Source: Bacteroidia bacterium (GTDB lineage: Bacteria; Bacteroidota; Bacteroidia; Bacteroidales; UBA12481). Taken from it: a stretch of DNA of 6,467 bases. Each line of letters starts with the position of its first letter. Within the stretch, counting starts at the first letter, position 1. The stretch covers positions 1 to 6,467 of the forward strand of contig JAPLDV010000447.1 of NCBI GenBank assembly GCA_026391235.1, in the 5' to 3' direction. Position numbers and translations under genes: made by a program. Of the stretch, positions 1-5,356 are shown piece after piece. Below the pieces are notes generated by a model. That model ran no database searches, was not told the origin of the DNA, and saw nothing but the letters and a program-made list of their open reading frames with translations.

Positions 1-279
1 AGCGTGGGAAATAAGATCCGTTTGTTCCCCTGCTGGCCAGCCGGTGAGGATGCCCGGTTCTCGGGATTGCGAGCCCAGGGCGGTTTCGTTGTTTCAGCCG
101 AATTCAAAGCGGGCCGCGTGGCATCTGCCACGATTGAAAGCGGCGCAGGGAAAGAACTCAGCCTGCTCAGCCCATGGAAAACCATTTACGTAAACCGAAA
201 AAAAGGCGAAATCGGACCCGATGGCCTGTTAACTTTGCAGACGAAGAAGGGAGAGGTGTTGAGGTTCAGCGAAAATTGA
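1..279 (+). CDS. C-terminus of a GH95-like glycoside hydrolase (5' end outside window)
   Basis: The frame is open from base 1 and ends with TGA at 277-279, giving 92 codons; the GTG at 4 is only an internal codon. The peptide has the pattern seen at the C-terminal beta-domain of (alpha/alpha)6-barrel glycosidases of the GH95 type. It reads IRLFPCWP near the start, then an LRAQGGFVVSAEFKAGRV stretch, then an ATIES-G strand and an LSPW strand, and finishes with a hydrophilic hairpin ending GEVLRF. In that family this domain packs against the catalytic barrel and carries no catalytic residues, so substrate cannot be read from it; GH95 members are mostly alpha-L-fucosidases or alpha-L-galactosidases. 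DUF5703-type glycosidases share a similar IRxFPxWP C-terminus and are the main alternative. It converges on the lipoprotein gene to its right. Confidence 0.62.
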   Translation, partial: SVGNKIRLFPCWPAGEDARFSGLRAQGGFVVSAEFKAGRVASATIESGAGKELSLLSPWKTIYVNRKKGEIGPDGLLTLQTKKGEVLRFSEN

Positions 280-349
280 AAATGCAAAAATGTGTTCCCG
301 TCATCTAAACGTACCAAAGTGAGAGCAGTTAACCCAAGGAATTGGATGG

Positions 350-402
350 GTTTCTGAAGGAGAAACTTGAAGGCTGTCGGCTATGCGATTACCTCTCCTT
401 CA
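350..402. repeat. Overlapping inverted repeats between convergent genes
   Basis: Two alternative hairpins are visible in the gap between the convergent genes. GTTTCT (350-355) pairs with AGAAAC (361-366) around a 5-nt loop. TGAAGGAGA (355-363) pairs perfectly with TCTCCTTCA (394-402), whose right arm covers the last codons of the minus-strand lipoprotein gene. A third, weaker pair is AACCCA (331-336) with TGGGTT (347-352). None is followed by a T-tract on either strand, so they are not standard intrinsic terminators. They may still help end or protect the converging transcripts. Confidence 0.3.
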
Positions 403-3382
403 AAATCAACAGCCACCCTTCCTTGCTCTTTACCGGTATCAGGTCATTTAACCCGAAACTTCCGGCTGCCTGAAAATCCTTGATTTCCGGTGCTGTTAAA
501 ATTGCTTTTGCCGGATCCAAACCCAAAGCTTTCCAATCAAAAGTGAGCCTGATCGTTTGATCCTGATTATCAAAATTTCCAATAGAAATCAGGGTTTCCT
601 TCCCTTTCATATAAACCGTAGCCTTCACATCCGGATGGCTGGTTCGTACCGGGCAAGCTTTATCCCAATAACCAATCATTTTAGCATCGGCGATGCCAAA
701 AGTTTTCCAGAGATTCCAAACCGGCCGGGGCGAGAATTGTCCATAGGCATCGCGTGCCGTGGTTCCATACACCATTCCCAGGTAACGGTTGCCTCCGCCC
801 TGAAGCATTTCGCTCATCTGCCCGAAAGGAATTCCCGAAAAGGTAACAAACCACTCATCGGGCGTCATTTTATTGTATTGAAAACTCTCGCCAAACCATA
901 AACGGTCAACATAAGGGAAGAATCCGGCATACTGATTGGCCGGTCCTCTCGAATAGCCCGTGTTGGAATGCAGGTCAATTAAAGCCCCCGGACGGTAATG
1001 CTCCATAATTTTTCGCATCCGCTTCATCACCGGCCGGTCGAATGAAACATCATCCATGTAAAGTCCGTCGATTTTATAGTTTTCAAGCATCCAGCGCAAT
1101 CCTTCCAGATAATAATTGATCCAGCGCGAGGAACCTGCCAGTACCAGCGCTGCATCCGAAATCTGATCGGGCAATTCGGTGTACCAGGCCGGTTTGTAAT
1201 CGTCGATCAGATGCTCGCACTCCCAGGGAAGACCATAGCCCGGACCTGCGGTGAAAATCTGGTTTTTTAAACTCTTTAAGGCATAAACTTCGGGACAATG
1301 CGTGGTCAATTCACGAACGGTATAGTAAAGCTTGACTTTCCGGTTGGCCTTATGCTGTTCCCCGATGTGCATGATGAGCGAATCACGGACAATAAAGGGA
1401 TAATTGATATAAGGATTGAGCAGTTGCGCATGGTGAATATTCTCAATGTTCGCACCGCCTTCTTCGGCGGCTTTTGCAAATCCTTTGGGATCTGAATGGT
1501 AATAGCGCTGCGAGAACTGCTTGGCGGTATTCAGCTGGCGAACAGGCGTGATCAGCAGGTTGACCTGGTAATCTATGGGCTCCCTGGTCAGCGTAACAGC
1601 ACCCGTGGAAGCAAGGAAAGTGGTTTGCTGATTTCTGCTCCCGGTTTCGGAAATTCTTCCCGCCCCTCTGTTCGACCAGTTTTTTGGTGGTCCCGGCTTG
1701 TAATCGGCAATCAGCGGCCCGTGATAGACATCCCCGGTAAACTCAACATGCAGGCCCGACAGATCGCCGCCCATCCAGTAACTGTCATACGGTCCTTTCC
1801 AGTCCCAGGTATAACTTTCCGGACGGAGGCCACCGCTAAAACCCGTTCCCATGAAATACTCCGAGGATTCGGGAGTATAAACCGTTTTCAGGCGGATATC
1901 GCGGACGGCAATATCCTGGTCCGGTGCCGAAAGCTGAATACTGTATGAAACACATCCGTCATATTCCATCGCAGCATTACATTGAAACTGTAAGCCGCTT
2001 TGTACCGAGCTCGCTGTCCAGATGATCTTACCCGCTGATATTGGGGTTATTACCAGATTACCAGAAGTAAATTCAATGATACCGGTGTTGGTTTCCACCT
2101 CAAAGCTGATGGGTTTTGCCAGTACCTGACGGTTGTTGATTCCGATGGATTCCGGCAGCCCGTTCTTACCAATATTGACAGTCTTGCCCGTTGCTTCAAT
2201 TGTATTACCCGATAATTCCATTCCATTATAAGGTGTAACAGGCAGATCATCGATACCGATAGTGGAATTCAGCCAGCGCATGCGCGAATGCCGCCATTCC
2301 TCACCATCGCCCCGGTCGGCCAGCATCCGATCGTCAACATGGATGGTTACTTTTATCTCTTGAGGAGCCGCGCCATCAGCGGTTAAAGTGGCTGTACCTG
2401 TGTATTTCCCCGGTTTTGCATGTTGCGGGATCTGAATGCCGCACCACAGGGCCTGAACATTCCCTTTCGGCACATCCACCGCAAAACTGACAGGATTTCC
2501 ATCCCAGTTGGTTCCTCCCTGGTTAAAGCAGGTTACCGAGTCTTTGCTGATTTTATCCTGACCCATTGTAAAATCGCTGAATGTCAGGCGAACATTCCTG
2601 ACATCAGCCTTAACGGCCCATAGTCCAATTTGCCAGCAGTAGTATTCGTTTTTCGAGGCATATCCTTCAAATGACAAAACCGGCTCCCTTTTTACCCACC
2701 TGGCCGGAATCGTATAGGGTAAGCGAATGGGGAAAGCCCGGTCTTCGGTATAAATCAGGAAATCATCCGTATGTTTTTCCAATATTGCCCCGATCTCTTT
2801 TCCGGTAGCGATGAGTCCCATCGCGGTAAAGGCATCAAATTTCGACCGGCTTTCTATGCGTTCAACGGTAGCCTCCGGAAGTGCCGTTTTGTTTTTTTCT
2901 ACAGATGCCACCCACGAAGGATCTGCAGTATATTCGGGTGACAGATAATCATTCCAGGGCTTGCCGTACCGCGCATCATCCCATTTTCTGCGGAAGGAAT
3001 ATGGTAAATAATACACATAATATTCCGTTTCGCCTGTCTGAGGCTGAAAGGCTATTTTCCCTTCCTCCGCCGAGAATTCCAGAACCTTAACATTTTTTAT
3101 TTCATTTCCGGACTTTACCCCATAAACCACCACTTTTTTTGTTTCAGGGCGCATGTCCGGACGGCGCCAGGGGATGGATACTACCACCGCATTCAAATCC
3201 GGGTTGTTTACCTTGACAACTGCCCGGTGATTACCTTTCCTATCGGGCAAAAAAGCGGAATCGGCAACAACAAACGGGATCCCATCCGGAGCAAAAGCCT
3301 CGAACTGACTCTCTCCGTTCGGGATGTTTTCAGAACAACCCAGCATGACCAACAGACTGATTAACAGCAGATAATTTTTCAT
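389..3382 (-). CDS. Secreted lipoprotein, DUF6067 / GH123-like putative glycoside hydrolase
   Basis: This complete 997-residue gene starts at an ATG. It begins with a lipoprotein signal: a charged MKN, a hydrophobic core, and a lipobox ending LGC with the acylated Cys at 16. The mature protein is therefore probably anchored in the outer or periplasmic membrane; the residues after Cys16 lack a strong acidic surface-export signal, so its side of the membrane is open. Residues about 25-350 look like beta-sandwich modules. The segment HSRMRWLNSTIGIDD (365-379) and a second beta-rich module to about 620 follow. The C-terminal half (about 625-940) looks like a TIM-barrel, with YMDDVSFDRP (775-784), GALIDLHSN (799-807) and DRLWFGESF. 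This combination matches my memory of the DUF6067 family, related to GH123 beta-N-acetylgalactosaminidases. The acidic pair at 777-778 is Asp-Asp and Glu832 sits in the WFGES motif; both are candidate catalytic acids by inference. A small beta-domain closes the protein (about 915-997). Substrate is unknown. The gap to the upstream frame is only 38 bp with no clear own promoter. Confidence 0.85.
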   Translation of the reverse strand: MKNYLLLISLLVMLGCSENIPNGESQFEAFAPDGIPFVVADSAFLPDRKGNHRAVVKVNNPDLNAVVVSIPWRRPDMRPETKKVVVYGVKSGNEIKNVKVLEFSAEEGKIAFQPQTGETEYYVYYLPYSFRRKWDDARYGKPWNDYLSPEYTADPSWVASVEKNKTALPEATVERIESRSKFDAFTAMGLIATGKEIGAILEKHTDDFLIYTEDRAFPIRLPYTIPARWVKREPVLSFEGYASKNEYYCWQIGLWAVKADVRNVRLTFSDFTMGQDKISKDSVTCFNQGGTNWDGNPVSFAVDVPKGNVQALWCGIQIPQHAKPGKYTGTATLTADGAAPQEIKVTIHVDDRMLADRGDGEEWRHSRMRWLNSTIGIDDLPVTPYNGMELSGNTIEATGKTVNIGKNGLPESIGINNRQVLAKPISFEVETNTGIIEFTSGNLVITPISAGKIIWTASSVQSGLQFQCNAAMEYDGCVSYSIQLSAPDQDIAVRDIRLKTVYTPESSEYFMGTGFSGGLRPESYTWDWKGPYDSYWMGGDLSGLHVEFTGDVYHGPLIADYKPGPPKNWSNRGAGRISETGSRNQQTTFLASTGAVTLTREPIDYQVNLLITPVRQLNTAKQFSQRYYHSDPKGFAKAAEEGGANIENIHHAQLLNPYINYPFIVRDSLIMHIGEQHKANRKVKLYYTVRELTTHCPEVYALKSLKNQIFTAGPGYGLPWECEHLIDDYKPAWYTELPDQISDAALVLAGSSRWINYYLEGLRWMLENYKIDGLYMDDVSFDRPVMKRMRKIMEHYRPGALIDLHSNTGYSRGPANQYAGFFPYVDRLWFGESFQYNKMTPDEWFVTFSGIPFGQMSEMLQGGGNRYLGMVYGTTARDAYGQFSPRPVWNLWKTFGIADAKMIGYWDKACPVRTSHPDVKATVYMKGKETLISIGNFDNQDQTIRLTFDWKALGLDPAKAILTAPEIKDFQAAGSFGLNDLIPVKSKEGWLLILKER

Positions 3383-3420
3383 GATTTCCGAATGAGTTTA
3401 TTGTGCTGTTCATTATCAAA

Positions 3421-3654
3421 TCAAACAACTTCCGCTTTCCTGTTTTTCGATTTAAATAGCCAGTCTTTCACACGTTCATATACATAGCTGATAATCAATA
3501 TGGAGATTCCTATCTTCATATAAATGGATTGGCCTGAGATCCATTGCAACCCAATCATAACCACTCCGGCGACGAGGTAAAAAATTCTCAGGAGTTTTTG
3601 TGAGCCCTTTAATCTTTCCGATGGTTGAGCCTTCTTTATGAAAAAGGAGGGCAC
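3421..3654 (-). CDS. Small two-helix membrane protein frame, start unclear
   Basis: The frame ends with TGA at 3421-3423 and codes for a convincing short membrane protein. A basic amphipathic lead (KKAQPSERLKGSQK) is followed by a first hydrophobic helix (LRIFYLVAGVVMIGLQWI), a short turn, a second helix (IYMKIGISILIISYVYE) and a basic tail ending KSKNRKAEVV. No ATG lies before the first helix. I give the GTG at 3654 (77 residues), but it has no visible ribosome-binding site. An ATA at 3639 sits exactly where a natural start before KKAQPSERLKG would be expected. The frame stays open further upstream inside the Uma2 gene, so it may be a gene that lost its start, or the downstream part of a frameshifted Uma2 fusion. 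Family not recognised. The positive-inside rule puts both ends in the cytoplasm. Confidence 0.45.
   Translation of the reverse strand: MPSFFIKKAQPSERLKGSQKLLRIFYLVAGVVMIGLQWISGQSIYMKIGISILIISYVYERVKDWLFKSKNRKAEVV
3454..3479 (-). repeat. 26-bp near-repeat, copy 1 (end of membrane frame)
   Basis: This 26-bp stretch matches 4665-4690 at 23 of 26 positions in the same orientation. On the minus strand it codes for the ERVKDWLF segment of the small membrane protein. Confidence 0.55.
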
Positions 3655-4219
3655 AATAAAGGCTGATGTCACAACAATAGTGTACCGGAATTTTATCGTC
3701 ACCGGCGTACATTCCGCTGAACTGAAACTTTCCGTGTTCATCCAAAACAAAGACAGTCACATTTTCATCATTTGGGTTTACAATCCAGTATTCCCGCACG
3801 CCGTGTTCCTGATAAATATCGAATTTATCCCTGATATCACGCTTCTGATTATTTGCTGAAATAATCTCAATGATGAAGTCCGGAGCTCCAAGGCAGCCTC
3901 TGTCATCAAGCTTATTGAGATCGCAAACCACATACAGATCAGGCTGAACAACTGTGTAAATAGTTTGATCGGTACTGTTTTCTTTATCTTTGGGAAGCCG
4001 GACGTCCGATGGAGCATGGTACACTTCACAGGATTTATTATCCAAAAATACATCCAGGGTTCTTGTCAGTTTGGTTGAGATTCGCTGGTGCTTCCGCGAT
4101 GGCGCCGGGGTCATCAGTTTAATGAACCCATCATATAGTTCACGCCTTACATCGTCGATCCATGTGAGATAATCTGCATAATTGTATCTTTTGCTGAGGT
4201 CAGGATTCAATGTGTCCAT
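3476..4219 (-). CDS. Uma2 family (DUF820) PD-(D/E)XK nuclease-fold protein, C-terminus probably out of frame
   Basis: Numbering is from the ATG at 4219, giving 247 residues. A TTG at 4240 would add seven residues but lies inside a TATCTTTG promoter box (4238-4245), so it cannot be the start if that box is used. Uma2 features run in order: a YADYLTW helix, ELYDGFIKLMTPAPS (27-41), His44, VQPDLYVV with Asp94, APDFIIEIIS with Glu118, then a helix with Lys132 and Tyr136, and VREYWIVNP (141-149). Asp94, Glu118 and Lys132 fit a PD-(D/E)XK site. Biological roles of Uma2 proteins are poorly known; they are common accessory genes, often in many copies. The fold should end near LLF (191-193), close to the usual family length of about 190-200. 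The last 54 residues, rich in Arg, Trp and His, are read out of phase over a membrane-protein frame and are probably not native. Confidence 0.82.
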   Translation of the reverse strand: MDTLNPDLSKRYNYADYLTWIDDVRRELYDGFIKLMTPAPSRKHQRISTKLTRTLDVFLDNKSCEVYHAPSDVRLPKDKENSTDQTIYTVVQPDLYVVCDLNKLDDRGCLGAPDFIIEIISANNQKRDIRDKFDIYQEHGVREYWIVNPNDENVTVFVLDEHGKFQFSGMYAGDDKIPVHYCCDISLYCALLFHKEGSTIGKIKGLTKTPENFLPRRRSGYDWVAMDLRPIHLYEDRNLHIDYQLCI

Positions 4220-4237
4220 TTCTACAGGTATTTTAAA

Positions 4238-4245
4238 CAAAGATA
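4238..4245 (-). promoter_or_regulatory. Putative -7 promoter box of the Uma2 gene
   Basis: On the minus strand this reads TATCTTTG, an exact fit to the Bacteroidota -7 consensus TAnnTTTG. It lies about 19 bp before the ATG at 4219, which implies a very short leader. I see no good TTG-type -33 element at the usual distance upstream. The box overlaps the TTG codon at 4240, which argues for the ATG at 4219 as start. An identical box precedes the 57-residue gene. Confidence 0.45.
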
Positions 4246-4289
4246 GATTTTTTGGATGGAAGAAACGCCGGGTGAAGATCCCGCGCCTG

Positions 4290-4304
4290 CTCCGGCCACC
4301 GGAG
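4290..4304. repeat. Short GC-rich hairpin between two small genes
   Basis: CTCCGG (4290-4295) and CCGGAG (4299-4304) form a perfect 6-bp stem around a 3-nt loop, inside a GC-rich patch of otherwise AT-rich spacer. A 10-bp palindrome AGCTATAGCT follows at 4314-4323. It lies downstream of the 57-residue gene and upstream of the Uma2 promoter box. With no T-tract on the minus strand, terminator function is only a guess. Confidence 0.35.
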
Positions 4305-4406
4305 AGTGAATTCAGCTATAGCTAAACAAAGAAGTAATCCTGTAACTATTATTATCTATTCTACTTTAATGTGAAAATAATTTGCCCCAAAGCGTCAGGA
4401 ATTGTT

Positions 4407-4580
4407 TTACTTTTCCAACAACTTCTGAAGGAGTTCAAGTACCAGCTTCTGATTACCAATAGCATCTTTCTGATTCTGAATAATCGATCTGATGGAGGTT
4501 ATCAGAAACCATAAGAACCAAATAAAAAATCCATATAAACAAATGATAAGGACAACACCTAACGGACCAGGGAGTACCAT
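4407..4580 (-). CDS. 57-residue single-pass membrane protein with C-terminal coiled-coil-like helix
   Basis: This short gene runs from an ATG at 4580 to TAA at 4407-4409. Residues about 7-29 are one strongly hydrophobic helix rich in Leu, Ile, Phe and Trp (VVLIICLYGFFIWFLWFLI). A polar, heptad-like helix follows (SIIQNQKDAIGNQKLVLELL to the C-terminal KLLEK). The layout suggests a small inner-membrane protein with a cytoplasmic or periplasmic coiled coil, able to self-assemble or bind a partner. A TATCTTTG box about 30 bp upstream supports expression. I do not recognise a family; similar small proteins with a Trp/Phe-rich helix and a Gln/Leu/Lys-rich tail are common and unnamed in Bacteroidota. 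It has the same orientation as the Uma2 gene, 187 bp downstream, which has its own promoter box, so the two may be separate units. Confidence 0.65.
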   Translation of the reverse strand: MVLPGPLGVVLIICLYGFFIWFLWFLITSIRSIIQNQKDAIGNQKLVLELLQKLLEK

Positions 4581-4609
4581 TTTTATCAGTTTTTAAGGGT
4601 TAAAGAGTT

Positions 4610-4617
4610 CAAAGATA
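4610..4617 (-). promoter_or_regulatory. Putative -7 promoter box of the 57-residue gene
   Basis: On the minus strand this reads TATCTTTG, an exact TAnnTTTG match, about 30 bp before the ATG at 4580. It is identical to the box before the Uma2 gene, and the shared string extends to nine bases (CAAAGATAG on the plus strand). A TTG-like -33 element is not evident. Confidence 0.42.
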
Positions 4618-4664
4618 GGAAATCGTTTTGAATTTGGATCAGGGGTTTGTGAGGAGTTGGTAGT

Positions 4665-4690
4665 AAAAAGCCAATCTTTCACAAGTTCAT
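4665..4690 (-). repeat. 26-bp near-repeat, copy 2 (remnant)
   Basis: It matches 3454-3479 at 23 of 26 bases. On the minus strand it can be read as ELVKDWLF, against ERVKDWLF in copy 1, but an in-frame stop lies just upstream and no membrane helices precede it. It may be the residue of a second copy of the small membrane gene, or chance. Confidence 0.4.
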
Positions 4691-4837
4691 CTTACCGTTT
4701 TCCTGGCCTTAAGCAATTGTTATTTTTCCATCCATCGGACATTGATATAACAAGGGATTTATCATAGCTGCGGATTATAAAAATGTATTTTATTCTATTC
4801 ATTACCTGTGAGTTGTGGGTTTTTACCGGTTAAAGCC

Positions 4838-4927
4838 ATGGGAAAGGGAATTCTTATTCATTCCACCGACGGCAGGACGTATGAAACTGTAAAAATCGGA
4901 CATCCGTGGTGGATAAAATGGCTGTAA
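4838..4927 (+). pseudogene. Possible orphan C-terminal coding fragment
   Basis: A 29-codon frame from ATG 4838 to TAA 4925-4927 reads MGKGILIHSTDGRTY, then ETVKIGHPWWIKWL. The frame remains open upstream back to a stop at 4778-4780. The alternating hydrophobic and polar pattern, the S-DG turn and the aromatic end look like the last beta-strands of a secreted protein rather than random AT-rich DNA. There is no upstream domain, signal sequence or clear ribosome-binding site. I do not recognise the family. It may equally be a chance frame. Confidence 0.25.
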
Positions 4928-5011
4928 GATGTATGGTTTAGCCCCCTATTCTTCGAAAAAGCAGTCAAATATAGTACCGTGGTTGCTAAAAGAGATTATA
5001 AACTCATGTTG

Positions 5012-5356
5012 TTAATACTGCCTTAACGGATTGAAATCATCACAATTACTTTTTTGTAAATTGAACTTAGGATAGTTTAAAGTAAAGGTTCTGTTAACCT
5101 TATTATAATCAGCTTTATACGGTTTGTAATAAATCTTTTTCTTACTATTGTAAGCAGACAATAGTGGCGAGGGTTTATTTGTTAAACAGAATTCCCGGTT
5201 GGGTTTTACTGTAATGTTCATCATACTGGTAATAAACCCTTTGTTGTCAATATGGATTTTAAAATAGTCGGTTTTAAAAACCCATTGCGCTTTGGCAGTA
5301 AAACCAAACTGCAATAGCAGCAAAAACAATAATAGACAGGTTCTACTTTTTCCCAT
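5012..5356 (-). pseudogene. Truncated N-terminus of a secreted glycosidase-like protein
   Basis: The start is placed at the ATG at 5356, because it opens a clean signal peptide: MGKSRT, a Leu/Phe-rich core, and AKA before QW as the likely signal peptidase I site at residue 24 or 25. An in-frame GTG at 5374 would add six residues with no benefit. The mature part (FKTDYFKIHIDNKGFITSM, later KPSPLLSAYNSKKKIYYKPY, then a TFTLNYP strand) resembles the N-terminal beta-sandwich of large Bacteroidota glycosidase-like proteins, which normally continue for hundreds of residues. Here the pattern stops after TFTLNYP and the frame ends about 20 residues later at TAA 5012-5014. No continuation is visible in the other frames, so it is probably a truncated gene. 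A small secreted protein of unknown role is the alternative. It overlaps the upstream beta-helix gene by 14 bp, a usual sign of translational coupling, and is much more AT-rich than that gene. Confidence 0.55.

Larger units (their letters stand above)
4581..5011. other. 431-bp AT-rich stretch without a convincing gene
   Basis: The stretch holds the promoter box of the 57-residue gene, a 26-bp near-copy of the end of the small membrane frame, and a plus-strand 29-codon frame that reads like an orphan protein C-terminus. No RNA gene, clear terminator or mobile-element end was seen. The mixture of unrelated fragments suggests decayed, rearranged DNA. Confidence 0.5.

Noticed and set aside
557..901. 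Plus-strand open frame of 114 codons inside the lipoprotein gene
   Set aside because: It is antisense to the conserved C-terminal half of the 997-residue protein, with no domain pattern or start signals of its own.
1496..1948. Plus-strand open frame of 150 codons
   Set aside because: It is a shadow of the lipoprotein gene; the peptide is rich in Arg, Gly and Pro without a recognisable fold, while the opposite strand codes for a clear family.
4238..4240. TTG as start of the Uma2 gene
   Set aside because: It overlaps the putative -7 promoter box, and the ATG at 4219 gives a more typical N-terminus for the family.
4256..4309. Short plus-strand frame MEETPGEDPAPAPATGE
   Set aside because: Seventeen codons only, low complexity, with no ribosome-binding site or neighbouring gene; it simply reads the GC-rich hairpin patch.
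4966..4973. Third TAnnTTTG-type box (TATATTTG on the minus strand)
   Set aside because: No gene start follows on that strand within about 380 bp, and such a box is expected by chance in AT-rich DNA.
4581..5011. Insertion sequence or attachment site
   Set aside because: I found no terminal inverted repeats, target duplication, transposase or integrase remnant, or tRNA end in this stretch.
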